64,000 nucleotides of DNA from Oleisolibacter albus. Its GTDB lineage: Bacteria > Pseudomonadota > Alphaproteobacteria > Azospirillales > Azospirillaceae. The position numbers and the translations under genes were made by a program. This document shows positions 52,787 to 61,527 of this stretch, one piece after another. The notes beneath the pieces were generated by a model. The model was given only the letters and a program-made list of their open reading frames with translations. It did no database searches and was not told the origin of the DNA. The DNA lies in contig NZ_QGNJ01000013.1 in the NCBI RefSeq assembly GCF_003336875.1, forward strand, positions 1-64,000, in the 5' to 3' direction. Position 1 is the first letter of the stretch, and each line of letters begins with the position of its first letter.

Positions 52787-53632
52787 TCAGACCGGGAAAT
52801 TGTCCAGCAGGCGGACGCCGCCCAGCCGCGCCACGCAGAGGACACGGGCCGGCCCGTCGATCCGCTCCACCGGCTCCAGGCTGGCGGCATCGACCACCGC
52901 CAGATAATCCACCGCCTCGAATCCGGCCGCCAGCAGGGCCGCCATCCCCTCCGCCGCGGCGGCGTCCACCACCGCCGGATCCCGGCGCAGCCGCTCCACC
53001 ACCCGGTGCAGGGTCCGGTTCAGCGCCAGCGCCGTCTGCCGCTGGGCCGGGGTCAGATAGGCGTTGCGCGACGACAGGGCCAGCCCGTCGGCATCACGGA
53101 CGATGGGAACGCCTTCAATGGCCACGGGGATGTCCAGATCCGCCACCAGCCGGCGGATGGTCTGGAGCTGCTGGTAATCCTTCTCGCCGAAGCAGGCCAC
53201 GTCCGGCAGGCACTGCAGCAGCAGCTTGGTCACCACGGTGGCGACGCCGCTGAAATGGCCGGGGCGGGCCGCCCCTTCCCAGCGCCGGGTCACCGGACCC
53301 ACCTCGATGCTGGTGCTGAAGCCGGCGGGATACATGGCCTCCACCGTCGGCGCGAACAGCAGATCGCAGCCGGCCCCGGCCAGCTTGGCGGCATCGCCGG
53401 CCTCGTCGCGGGGATAGCGGCTGAAATCCTCCGACGGCCCGAACTGGGTGGGATTGACGAAGACGCTGGCCACCACGCGGTCGGCCATGCTGCGGCCGTG
53501 CCGGACCAGGGTCAGGTGCCCCTCATGCAGGGCCCCCATGGTGGGAACCAGGGCGACGCGCAGGCCCTGATGACGCCATGCGGCCACGGCGGCGCGCAGA
53601 TCGGCAACGGTACGGACAATCGGAAGCGACAT
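52787..53632 (-). CDS. panC: Pantothenate synthetase (pantoate-beta-alanine ligase)
   Basis: 281 residues. The ATP-binding HIGH-like motif is in VPTMGALHEGHLTLVRHGRS, followed by VASVFVNPTQFGPSEDFSRY, the pantoate site RWEGAARPGHFSGVATVVTK, FGEKDYQQLQTIRRLVADLD and the KMSKS-like region DGLALSSRNAYL. It condenses pantoate with beta-alanine for coenzyme A. Start MSLPIVRTVADLRAAVAAW is usual. No panB or panD is adjacent. Confidence 0.97.
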   Translation of the reverse strand: MSLPIVRTVADLRAAVAAWRHQGLRVALVPTMGALHEGHLTLVRHGRSMADRVVASVFVNPTQFGPSEDFSRYPRDEAGDAAKLAGAGCDLLFAPTVEAMYPAGFSTSIEVGPVTRRWEGAARPGHFSGVATVVTKLLLQCLPDVACFGEKDYQQLQTIRRLVADLDIPVAIEGVPIVRDADGLALSSRNAYLTPAQRQTALALNRTLHRVVERLRRDPAVVDAAAAEGMAALLAAGFEAVDYLAVVDAASLEPVERIDGPARVLCVARLGGVRLLDNFPV

Positions 53633-53745
53633 GGGATGGAATTCCCGTTGATCGGCGGACGGCGCATGGACCCGCCACGACCGGAGCGGTCGCCAGACCC
53701 TGCACCGTGGGCTGACCTAGGCCAGCCCGGCGCGCCCCGCAAGCC

Positions 53746-54186
53746 CTAATCCGCCAGACGGCGGCGCAGGACCGCCATCAGCCAGCCCAGCACCGGCAGC
53801 CGCTCATACAGTTGCCCGGCGGCATCCCAATGGTCCACATGGCTGACCACCTGCCCGGCATGGTCGAAGCGCACCTCCGACATGCCCTCGATGGTCCAGG
53901 GCTGCGGCTGGCGCCTGGCCCGGAAGGAGAAGCCCCAGCGCAGATAGGCGGTCTGGCCGCTGACGGCATGGTCGCGCACGATGAAGCGCGGCTGCTCCAC
54001 CCGCTGGAACATGGACAGGAACACCTGCTTCATCCGGTCGCGGGAGCGGAACTCGTTGAACGGGTCCTTGAAATGGACATCGGGCACGGCCAGCCGATCG
54101 AGCCGTGCCACCGTTTCCGGCCGCAGCTCCTGATAAAACCGGACATAGCCGGCCACCGCCTCGTCCACAGGCACGCGATCGGTCAT
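53746..54186 (-). CDS. SnoaL-like/NTF2-fold protein
   Basis: 146 residues with the cone-shaped NTF2-like fold. VARLDRLAVPDVHFKDPFNE, FIVRDHAVSGQTAYLRWGFS and VSHVDHWDAAGQLYERLPVL are typical of the small SnoaL-like protein that follows an SDR in photolyase operons. The ATG overlaps the stop of the upstream SDR gene by 4 bp. It is the last gene of the operon starting at 58110. A catalytic role is unproven. Confidence 0.88.
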   Translation of the reverse strand: MTDRVPVDEAVAGYVRFYQELRPETVARLDRLAVPDVHFKDPFNEFRSRDRMKQVFLSMFQRVEQPRFIVRDHAVSGQTAYLRWGFSFRARRQPQPWTIEGMSEVRFDHAGQVVSHVDHWDAAGQLYERLPVLGWLMAVLRRRLAD

Positions 54187-54962
54187 TTTGGCTGGGTCCT
54201 CCTCACCAGCGTGAAATACAGCGGATAGGGAAGGCACCGCAACCGTCGCAGCCAGAAGGTGAAGCGCCGCGGGAAGCTGATCTCGAACCGGTCCTGCCCC
54301 AGCGCGTCGACCAGCCGCAGCGCCGCCTGCTCCACCGGCATCAGGAACGGCATCGGGAAGTCGTTCCGGTCCGTCAGCGGTGTCTTGATGAATCCGGGCG
54401 TCACCAGCTGCACCTTCAGCCCGAAACGCTCCACATCCAGCTTCAGCGATTCGGCCAGATTGATCAGCGCAGCCTTGCTGGCCCCATAGGCCAGGGACCG
54501 CGGCAGCCCGCGATAGCCGGCCACACTGGACACCAGCACCAGCTGGCCCAGGCGCCGCCGGATCATGCCCGGCAGCAGCGCCTCCAGGCACTGGGCGCTG
54601 CCCATGAGATTGACCTCCACCGTCTGCCGGAACGCCTCGGCCGAGAAGGTGCGCGCCGAATCCGGCACATAGGTTCCGGCATTGAGCACGGCCAGGGCCA
54701 CGGGTCCATGCTCAGCCTCCAGACCGGCGACAGCCGTCCGGACGGCGGCCGGGTCGGTGATGTCCAGCGGCAGCGGCAGGATGCGCCCCGGCCCCCCGGC
54801 CCGGCGGGCCAGATCGGCCAGCACCTCCCCCCGGCGGGCGCTGGCGGCCACGGTCCAGCCGCGGGCGGCCAGGATCAGGGCCACATGCTCGCCGATGCCG
54901 CTGGAGGCACCGGTCACCCAGGCGATCCCGTCGGTCGGCGTGGGCGTGCGGGGATGGGTCAT
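54183..54962 (-). CDS. Short-chain dehydrogenase/reductase, photolyase-operon type
   Basis: 259 residues, Rossmann fold. GIAWVTGASSGIGEHVALIL is the NADP-binding motif, followed by ALAVLNAGTYVPD and LVLVSSVAGYRGLPRSLAYG, with the catalytic Tyr and Lys in YGASKAALI. The tail FEISFPRRFTFWLRRLRCLP is a membrane-associating helix seen in this SDR group. It overlaps the photolyase gene by 4 bp and the SnoaL-like gene by 4 bp. Confidence 0.93.
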   Translation of the reverse strand: MTHPRTPTPTDGIAWVTGASSGIGEHVALILAARGWTVAASARRGEVLADLARRAGGPGRILPLPLDITDPAAVRTAVAGLEAEHGPVALAVLNAGTYVPDSARTFSAEAFRQTVEVNLMGSAQCLEALLPGMIRRRLGQLVLVSSVAGYRGLPRSLAYGASKAALINLAESLKLDVERFGLKVQLVTPGFIKTPLTDRNDFPMPFLMPVEQAALRLVDALGQDRFEISFPRRFTFWLRRLRCLPYPLYFTLVRRTQPK

Positions 54963-56563
54963 GACGGGGGCTCCAGGCCAAGGGACAGTTGTGGGGGACC
55001 GGACGGTGGCGGAACGGGTTCGGCGCCTGCCGCCTGGGCAGTGAAGAAGCGTGCCGCCTCGGCCCGCATGGCCGCCAGCTTCTCCCCATCCATGCGCTCC
55101 AGCGTCTTGTAGACCATGGCCATGCGGGGGTTGCCGGCCAGCCGGCCGCGGTTGCGGGCGATGAAGTCCCAGTAGAGGAAATTGAAGGGGCAGGCGCCGT
55201 CCCCGGTGCTGCGCGTCACGTCGAATCGGCAGTGCCGGCAATGGTCCGACATGCGGTCGATATATTTGCCGCTGGCGGCATAGGGCTTCGACCCCAGCAG
55301 CCCGCCATCGGCATGCATGACCATGCCGTGGACATTGGGCAGCTCCACCCATTCATAGGCATCGGCATAGACGGCCAGATACCAGTGGGCCACCGCCGCC
55401 GGGTCGGCGCCATAGATCAGGGCGAAATTGCCGGTGACCATCAGCCGCTGGATATGGTGGGCATAGGCCTCCCGCCGCGTCTGGCCGATGACGGCGTCCA
55501 GGCAGCCCATGCCCGACCGCCCCGTCCAGTAAAAGTCCGGCAAGGGCCGGTGGCTGTCCAGATGGTTGCTCCTGGCATAGTCCGGCATCTTAAGCCAATA
55601 GATGCCCCGGACATATTCGCGCCAGCCCAGGATCTGGCGGATGAAGCCTTCCGCGGCGTTCAGCGGCGCCCGCCCGGCCCGGTATTCCGCCTCCACCGCC
55701 CGCACCACCGCCTTGGCATCCAGCAGCCCGCAATTGAGATAGGGGCTGATGACGGCATGGAACAGCGTCTCCTCCCCCTCGGCCATGGCATCCTGGTAAT
55801 CGCCGAAGCGGGCCAGACCATGGCGCAGGAAGTGCTGGAACACGGCATCCGCCTGCGCCGCGGTCACGGCGAAGCCGAACGGCTCCAGATCGCCGAAATG
55901 GTGACTGAAGCGCCGCCGCACCAGCGCCAGCACGTCGCGGGTGATGTGGTCCGGCAGGAAGCGCAGGCGCGGCGGCGGCGACAGCCCCTGGGGCAGTGCC
56001 TTGCGGTTGTCGGCATCATAGTTCCACTGGCCGCCCTCCGGCTCGCCGTCGGGGGTCAGCAGAACACCGTGGGTCCGGCGCATCTCGCGGTAGAAGAACT
56101 CCAGGCGCAGCTGGCGCCGGCCATCGGCATGGGCCCGGAACCGGGCCGGCGTGCAGAAGAAACGGTCATCCTCCCGGATCTCCACCGGCAGGCCGAGCTC
56201 GGCCTGCCACGCCCGCATCATCTCCAGCACCCGCCACTCGCCGGGAAAGGTCAGTTCGATCCGGCGCGGCCGGTGCCGGTCGATGGCCCGGCGCAGTTCC
56301 CCGTCAAGGCTGCCGCTGTTGCCATCAGCGTCCAGGCGCACATAGTCCACGTGCACACCCGTGCCGGCCAGTTCTCCGGCGAAATGGCGCATGGCGCTGA
56401 ACAGCAGGGCGATCTTCTTGGGATGGTGCGGGACATAGCCCGCCTCCTGCATGACCTCGGCCATCAGAACCACGTCGCAGTCCCGGTCCAGCCCGCGCAG
56501 GCTGGCAAGCGACGGGGTCAGCTGGTCGCCCAGGACCAGCCGCAGCGTCCCGATCCCCGCCAT
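54959..56563 (-). CDS. phrB: FeS-type bacterial cryptochrome/photolyase
   Basis: 534 residues. The N-terminal alpha/beta domain has LRLVLGDQLTPSLASLRGLD and HHPKKIALLFSAMRHFA. The FAD domain has YLNCGLLDAKAVV, FIRQILGWREYVRGIYWLKM and VELPNVHGMVMHADGG. The 4Fe-4S ligands are the Cys of YLNCGLL, the two of CRHCRFD and that of GACPFNFLYWDF. FeS-BCP enzymes repair (6-4) photoproducts (PhrB) or sense blue light (CryB). About 45 Pro/Ala-rich residues extend beyond the core. It is encoded three bases after the DUF6134-like gene. Confidence 0.96.
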   Translation of the reverse strand: MAGIGTLRLVLGDQLTPSLASLRGLDRDCDVVLMAEVMQEAGYVPHHPKKIALLFSAMRHFAGELAGTGVHVDYVRLDADGNSGSLDGELRRAIDRHRPRRIELTFPGEWRVLEMMRAWQAELGLPVEIREDDRFFCTPARFRAHADGRRQLRLEFFYREMRRTHGVLLTPDGEPEGGQWNYDADNRKALPQGLSPPPRLRFLPDHITRDVLALVRRRFSHHFGDLEPFGFAVTAAQADAVFQHFLRHGLARFGDYQDAMAEGEETLFHAVISPYLNCGLLDAKAVVRAVEAEYRAGRAPLNAAEGFIRQILGWREYVRGIYWLKMPDYARSNHLDSHRPLPDFYWTGRSGMGCLDAVIGQTRREAYAHHIQRLMVTGNFALIYGADPAAVAHWYLAVYADAYEWVELPNVHGMVMHADGGLLGSKPYAASGKYIDRMSDHCRHCRFDVTRSTGDGACPFNFLYWDFIARNRGRLAGNPRMAMVYKTLERMDGEKLAAMRAEAARFFTAQAAGAEPVPPPSGPPQLSLGLEPPS

Positions 56564-56566
56564 GGC

Positions 56567-57301
56567 TCAGCCGCGCCAGCCCGGCAGCGGCAGCGCCGCC
56601 TGCCCTGGCCCGATCAGCCCCGGCGGGTCGAGGACATAGGCGATATCCTGGCCCTTGGCCGCGAAGGCCAGCTTCACCCAGGAGTCGTGGCTGTCGTACC
56701 AGATCTCGATGGCGTCGGTGGCGCCGGGCTTGTTGGTCAGGATCTGGATGATGTGATGCCGGGCCTGGATCGCGGTGCCGCCCGCCTCGATGGTCTCCTG
56801 CCCGCGGTCGTCCAGCCGCACATCCATCAGCAGACCCCGCTGCGTATCCAGCAGCTGTGTCGCCTGCAGGGTTGCCACATTCCAATAGCTGGTGGGGATG
56901 ATGTCGGCCGGCGCCAGCACGGGGCCGCTGCTGCTGTCCACGGCGAACCCGTCGGCCGTGGCCGCGCCTCGCACCCAGAAGGCCTTGCCGTCATCGTCGG
57001 TCCGGGTCTCGATCGACACCAGCCGTCCTGCCTCCCAGACCTCGCGGTTGGTGTGGCGATAGCGGTAGGCGGTGATGAAGGCCAGCGTCACCTCGAAGGC
57101 GATCTCCTTTTCCATGATCAGCCGCTCGCCCTCACGGCGGAAGCGCAGCCTGTGGCTGCCCATGGGGCTGTCGCCATTGCGATAGACGGTGAAAGGGATC
57201 TCAGCCGATGGCGGCACCGCGGCGGCGAGGCCGGACCGGGGCAGCAGCACCCAGCCACCCAACCCGGCGATCCCCAGCAGCAGATCACGGCGCGACGGCA
57301 T
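56567..57301 (-). CDS. Tat-type secreted DUF6134-like protein
   Basis: 244 residues with a twin-arginine signal (PSRRDLLLGIAGLGGWVLLP). The mature part, PFTVYRNGDSPMGSHRLRFR, FITAYRYRHTNREVWEAGRL and PTSYWNVATLQATQLLDTQR, matches the DUF6134 family of small secreted beta-proteins that accompany photolyase genes. Function is unknown. AGGAGG lies before the ATG at 57301. It is separated from phrB by three bases. Confidence 0.85.
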   Translation of the reverse strand: MPSRRDLLLGIAGLGGWVLLPRSGLAAAVPPSAEIPFTVYRNGDSPMGSHRLRFRREGERLIMEKEIAFEVTLAFITAYRYRHTNREVWEAGRLVSIETRTDDDGKAFWVRGAATADGFAVDSSSGPVLAPADIIPTSYWNVATLQATQLLDTQRGLLMDVRLDDRGQETIEAGGTAIQARHHIIQILTNKPGATDAIEIWYDSHDSWVKLAFAAKGQDIAYVLDPPGLIGPGQAALPLPGWRG

Positions 57302-57381
57302 GGGCGCTCCTTCCTCCTCCAGCCAACACCTGAACAAACTGGACCATCGCGCCCCGGCGGCAAGAGGCGCATGGACGGGAC

Positions 57382-58110
57382 TTAGCCTTTCGTCCGCAGT
57401 GTGCCGCGTCCGCCATCGACGCCCAGCACCTGACCGGTGATCCAGCTGGACTCCGGCGACAGCAGGAAGGCTGCGGCGGCCGCGCAATCATCGGGTTCAC
57501 CCAGGCGGGGCAGCGGGTGCATGGCAGCGATGCCCTGGGCCATGCTGGCGCTGGCCAGCAGAGGTGCAGCCAGCGGTGTGCGCGTCAGCGATGGTGCCAG
57601 CACATTGACCCGGACATGGGGCGCCCATTCCGCCGCCAGCGACCGGGCCAGCCCGGCCACGGCGCCCTTGGCGCTGGCGATGACGCTGTGGTTGGGGAAC
57701 CCCTGCTCCACCGCCACGGTGCTGAACAGCACGACCGACCCCTTGGCCGCCTTCAGGCCCTTTTCCGCCGCCTGCAAGGCGGTGACGGCGCCCAGAAGGT
57801 TCAGGCGGAAGGCATCAAGGAAGTCGGCCTGACCGGCCGCTTTCAGGGGCTTGATGACGATGCTGCCGACGCAATAGACCAGACCGGCGATCCCACCGCC
57901 TTGGTCCGCCGCCGCCACTGCAGCGGACAGCGCCGCGTCGTCGAACACATCGGCCACGGCATGGCCGGAACCGAGGCCGGCCGCCAGCGGCCCCAGCGTG
58001 TCGGCATTGCGCCCGATCAGGAACAGGTCGCGGCCGGCCGTGCCCAGCCGGCGCGTCAGGGCTTCCCCGATCCCGCCGGTGGCGCCGATGATGACGATGG
58101 GTGCGGCCAT
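57382..58110 (-). CDS. SDR-fold protein lacking the catalytic Tyr
   Basis: 242 residues. The cofactor motif is IVIIGATGGIGEALTRRLG, with LVYCVGSIVIKPL and the C-terminal SSWITGQVLGVDGG normal for SDRs. The active-site segment reads LFSTVAVEQGFPNHSVIASAK, with Ile where the Tyr of YxxxK should be. It is the first gene of the photolyase operon, 80 bp upstream of the DUF6134-like gene. It may be a redox-inactive, NAD(P)-binding or structural member. Confidence 0.9.
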   Translation of the reverse strand: MAAPIVIIGATGGIGEALTRRLGTAGRDLFLIGRNADTLGPLAAGLGSGHAVADVFDDAALSAAVAAADQGGGIAGLVYCVGSIVIKPLKAAGQADFLDAFRLNLLGAVTALQAAEKGLKAAKGSVVLFSTVAVEQGFPNHSVIASAKGAVAGLARSLAAEWAPHVRVNVLAPSLTRTPLAAPLLASASMAQGIAAMHPLPRLGEPDDCAAAAAFLLSPESSWITGQVLGVDGGRGTLRTKG

Positions 58111-58265
58111 GGCTCTGCCTCTCTTTCCGGTCGGTCCTCCCCCAGAGCTAGGGCGATCCCGGCAAAGGTCCAGACGCCATCTCGGCCCCTGACACCTCGC
58201 CGGCGCAGACAGGACCGCCCATCTGTACTAGGCTCGGCCCCCAGTGCTTCCAGGTGCAACCGCCC

Positions 58266-58787
58266 ATGACGACCAACCACACGGCCAGCCATACGGCCCA
58301 CCAGCGGGCCGACCATGATCATGCCCCGCATGGCCATGACCACCATTCCTGCGTCGCCACGGCGCTGAGCCGGGCGCGGCAGATCTGTGCCGCGCGCGAC
58401 GTGCGGCTGACCCCACAGCGGGAGCGGGTCCTGGAGCTGGTCTGGTCCAGCCACCGGCCGCGTGGCGCCTACGACATCCTGGAAGACCTGTCCCAGGACG
58501 GGCGCCGTGTGGCTCCCCTGACCGTCTACCGCGCCCTGGATTTCCTGCTGGAGCAAGGGCTGGTCCACCGGATCGAGAGCTTGAACGCCTTCGTCGGCTG
58601 CGCCGATCCCGGCCACGCCCATGCCGGCCAGTTCCTGGTCTGCGAGCGCTGCGGCGAAGCGACCGAGCTTTCGGCACCGGAGGTCAGCCAGGCCATCGCC
58701 ACCGTGGCCGCCAGAAGCGGTTTCGCCGTCAGCCGGCAGACGGTGGAGGTCGCCGGCCTGTGCCCGGCCTGCCAGGGCAAGGCATGA
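58266..58787 (+). CDS. zur: Zinc uptake regulator, Fur family
   Basis: 173 residues. A His-rich start (HTAHQRADHDHAPHGHDHH) precedes the winged helix (RLTPQRERVLELVWSSHRPR; VAPLTVYRALDFLLEQGLVH). The dimerisation domain has HAHAGQFLVCERCGEATELS and the second Cys pair AGLCPACQGK, matching structural zinc sites. This layout and the neighbouring COG0523 GTPase favour Zur over Fur. The ATG at 58266 is used; a GTG four codons earlier is possible. Divergent from the photolyase operon by 155 bp. Confidence 0.93.
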   Translation: MTTNHTASHTAHQRADHDHAPHGHDHHSCVATALSRARQICAARDVRLTPQRERVLELVWSSHRPRGAYDILEDLSQDGRRVAPLTVYRALDFLLEQGLVHRIESLNAFVGCADPGHAHAGQFLVCERCGEATELSAPEVSQAIATVAARSGFAVSRQTVEVAGLCPACQGKA

Positions 58788-58799
58788 GCATGGGCCAGC

Positions 58800-58825
58800 G
58801 CGCCCCGGGGAATATCCCCAGGCGC
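58800..58825 (+). terminator. Hairpin downstream of zur
   Basis: GCGCC and GGCGC outer arms enclose GGGGA-ATA-TCCCC, 12 bp past the zur stop. There is no T-run, so it may be a weak terminator or an operator-like element before the GTPase gene. Confidence 0.4.
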
Positions 58826-58968
58826 GGTATGGTTGCTCCTGTGTCGCGGCTGCCCTGCTGCGGGTGGCATTGCCTGCGGCGGCTCCTCATATAGAACGGA
58901 ACCATGATCAGGGCCGGTGCAGCCCGCACCGCCCCCCCGGACCATTCCCGGAAACCAGCGGACCCCCG

Positions 58969-60159
58969 ATGACCGACGCCACCCCGCCCGCCCCGCCGCC
59001 CCGCCTGCCGATCTCGGTGCTGACCGGCTTCCTGGGCAGCGGCAAGACCACGCTGCTGTCCCGCCTCATCCGCGACCCCGGCATGGCCCGCACCGCCGTC
59101 ATCATCAACGAGTTCGGCGAGGTCGGGCTGGACCATCTGCTGGTCAGCAAGGCCGACGAGAACACGGTGCTGATGGATTCCGGCTGCCTGTGCTGCACCA
59201 TCCGCAGTGATCTGGCCGAGACGCTGCGCGATCTTTATGTGCGTCGCCTGCGCGGCGAGGTCACCGAGTTCGACCGCGTGGTGATCGAGACCACGGGTCT
59301 GGCCGACCCGGCGCCGATCCTCCATACGCTGATGACCGATCCGCTGATCGCGTCGCGCTTCCGCCTGGACGGCGTCGTCACCACGGTGGATGCGGTGCAC
59401 GGCATGAAGCAGCTGGACGACCACGAGGAGTCGCTGAAGCAGGCCGCCGTGGCCGACCGCGTGGTGCTGACCAAGACCGATATCGCCGACAAGGCCGTCG
59501 TGGCCGCCCTGCGTGACCGGCTGGCAGCCCTCAATCCCGGCGCGCGGCAGGTGGACGCCCAGACCGACACCGGTCTGCCGGTGCTGCTGTTCGATGCCGG
59601 CCTCTACAATCCCGCCACCAAGTCGCTGGACGTGCAGCGCTGGCTGAAGGCGGAGGCCTATGAGGAGGACGGGCACGGGCACCACCATGGGCATCACCAT
59701 GGTCACGGGCATGACCATGACCATTGTGATCATGAGCACGGTCACTGCGACCACCATGATCACGATCATGACCATGGGGACCATGCCGGCTGTGACCATG
59801 AACATGGCCATTGCACCCATGACCACCATCATCACGACATCAACCGGCACAACGATCACATCCGGTCCTTCGTCATCACCCATGAAGCCCCGCTGCCCTG
59901 GGATGATTTGGTCGGCTTCTTCGAGACGGTGGCCAAGCTCCAGGGCGATAACCTGCTGCGCGTCAAGGGCCTGCTGAATGTGGAGGAGGCGGATCGCCCC
60001 ATCGTCATCCACGGTGTCCAGCACCTGTTCCATCCGCCGGTGCAGTTGGAGGCCTGGCCGACGGACGATCACCGCACCCGGATCGTCTTCATCGTCAAGG
60101 ATCTGACCAAGGACACCATCCAGGCCCTGTTCGACGCCAGTGTGCGTAAGGCGGCCTGA
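58969..60159 (+). CDS. COG0523/CobW-family GTPase with His-rich insert (zinc metallochaperone type)
   Basis: 396 residues. ISVLTGFLGSGKTTLLSRLI is the Walker A, SGCLCCTIR the metal-binding CxCC motif, VVIETTGLADPAPI the switch region and VLTKTDIAD the guanine-specificity motif. Residues about 231-297 are a His/Asp/Gly-rich insert with over 30 His and five Cys, likely to bind Zn2+ or other metals. The C-terminal domain has GDNLLRVKGLLNVEEADRPI and HGVQHLFHPPVQLE. It probably inserts zinc into client proteins under zinc limitation; zur lies directly upstream. Confidence 0.94.
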   Translation: MTDATPPAPPPRLPISVLTGFLGSGKTTLLSRLIRDPGMARTAVIINEFGEVGLDHLLVSKADENTVLMDSGCLCCTIRSDLAETLRDLYVRRLRGEVTEFDRVVIETTGLADPAPILHTLMTDPLIASRFRLDGVVTTVDAVHGMKQLDDHEESLKQAAVADRVVLTKTDIADKAVVAALRDRLAALNPGARQVDAQTDTGLPVLLFDAGLYNPATKSLDVQRWLKAEAYEEDGHGHHHGHHHGHGHDHDHCDHEHGHCDHHDHDHDHGDHAGCDHEHGHCTHDHHHHDINRHNDHIRSFVITHEAPLPWDDLVGFFETVAKLQGDNLLRVKGLLNVEEADRPIVIHGVQHLFHPPVQLEAWPTDDHRTRIVFIVKDLTKDTIQALFDASVRKAA

Positions 60160-60182
60160 ACTCCCACTCCTTCGCCCGGCCG

Positions 60183-60219
60183 ACGGCGGCTCCTGGTATC
60201 CCGGGGCCGCCGTTGCTTT
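60183..60219 (+). terminator. Probable Rho-independent terminator of the COG0523 gene
   Basis: The stem ACGGCGGCTCC / GGGGCCGCCGT has a 9-nt loop and is followed by TGCTTTATG, moderately T-rich. It lies 23 bp past the stop codon and just before the convergent transporter gene. Confidence 0.7.
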
Positions 60220-60227
60220 ATGGGGGA

Positions 60228-61457
60228 TCAGAGTCCCGCCTGCCCGGTCAGGACCAGCCACAGCAGAGCAAGCGCAATGGACGCCAGGGTCATCGGCACG
60301 CCGCAGCGTGCATGGTCGAGGAAGCCCAGGCGGACGCCCTGGGCCGCGGCCCGCTCCGCCACGATGAGATTGGCCATGCTGCCGGTCAGGAACAGGTTGC
60401 CGGCCAGGGTGGACAGCACGGCCAGGGCATAGAGCGCCCCCTCCGGCGGCTGCGGCCAGACCTGCATCAGCAGGATGACCGCCGGCACATTGCCGATGCT
60501 GTTGCTGGCCAGAAGCGACAGCGGCGTCAACAGCGACAGACGCTCCAGCCCCCAGCCGGCCGCGGCCAGATCGGCCATCGCCGCCCCGGGCAACCCCGTA
60601 TCGGCCAGGGCCCGGGTGACGACGAACAGGGCGGCGAACAGCAGCAGCAGATGCCAGTCCACCAGCCCCAGCATGTGGCGGCTGGAGAGGGAGCGGCTGA
60701 CCAGCATGGCCGCCGCCACCGCCAGCACCCCCTGCTCCTTCGGCAGGGGCGAGGCGAACAATCCCAGCAGCACCAGCGTACCAAGGACCGCCTTGCCCAA
60801 CTGCCACCGATCCGGGGCCACGCGGGGCAGCGCTGCCTGCGGCGCGTCCGCCAGGCGCAGACGCCCACGCCAGACCCAGGCGACCGTGCCCTGGACACAG
60901 AGCAGGCCCAGCAGGGCCGGCACGCCGCAAGCGGCCAGGAAGGGCCAGAATTCCAGCCCACCCACCTGCCCGATCAGGATATTCTGCGGATTGCCGATCA
61001 GGGTGGCCGCCGATCCGGCATTGGCCGCGCCGGCCAGCGCGATCAGATAGGGCCGGGGATCAAGGCCGCGGGCCGCCAGCCCGCTACAGAGCAGCGGCGT
61101 CATGGCGAACACCACCACGTCATTGGCCAACACCGCCGACAGGCCGCCCCCGGTCAGGACCACCAGCCCCAGCAGGGCCTGCGGGCTGAGGGCCGCCTGC
61201 GACACATGCAGGGCGCACCAGCCATAGAATCCTGCCAGTTCGAACTGGGCCGACAGGATCATCAGTCCCAGCAGGATGAACAGGGTGGGAAAATCGACGG
61301 CCGCGATCAGCGCGGCCTCATCCATGGCGCCGGAAACCAGCAGCAGGATCGCCCCCAGGAGCGCGATGCCGGTGCGGTCGATCTTCAGTCCCGGAAACCG
61401 CCCCAGGCCCATCCCGACATAGACAAGGACGAAGACGAACAGGATCAGAGAGGTCAT
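60228..61457 (-). CDS. ArsB/NhaD-superfamily (SLC13-like) membrane transporter
   Basis: 409 residues with about eleven helices in two repeats. The first repeat has FPTLFILLGLMILSAQFELA, LSAVLANDVVVFAMTPLL and GSAATLIGNPQNILIG, the helix-break motif of the ion transporter superfamily. The second has LLSPLSLLASNSIGN-like LLASNSIGNVPAVILLM and NLFLTGSMANLIVAERAA. Members move arsenite, Na+/H+, citrate or sulphate; the substrate here is not clear. It stands alone, convergent with the GTPase gene. Confidence 0.9.
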   Translation of the reverse strand: MTSLILFVFVLVYVGMGLGRFPGLKIDRTGIALLGAILLLVSGAMDEAALIAAVDFPTLFILLGLMILSAQFELAGFYGWCALHVSQAALSPQALLGLVVLTGGGLSAVLANDVVVFAMTPLLCSGLAARGLDPRPYLIALAGAANAGSAATLIGNPQNILIGQVGGLEFWPFLAACGVPALLGLLCVQGTVAWVWRGRLRLADAPQAALPRVAPDRWQLGKAVLGTLVLLGLFASPLPKEQGVLAVAAAMLVSRSLSSRHMLGLVDWHLLLLFAALFVVTRALADTGLPGAAMADLAAAGWGLERLSLLTPLSLLASNSIGNVPAVILLMQVWPQPPEGALYALAVLSTLAGNLFLTGSMANLIVAERAAAQGVRLGFLDHARCGVPMTLASIALALLWLVLTGQAGL

Positions 61458-61527
61458 CGGGACGCTGATGTATTCCGGAATGGCCGACCAGCCCTACGCG
61501 CTTCGGGCGCATCCTGCAAGCCGGGGA

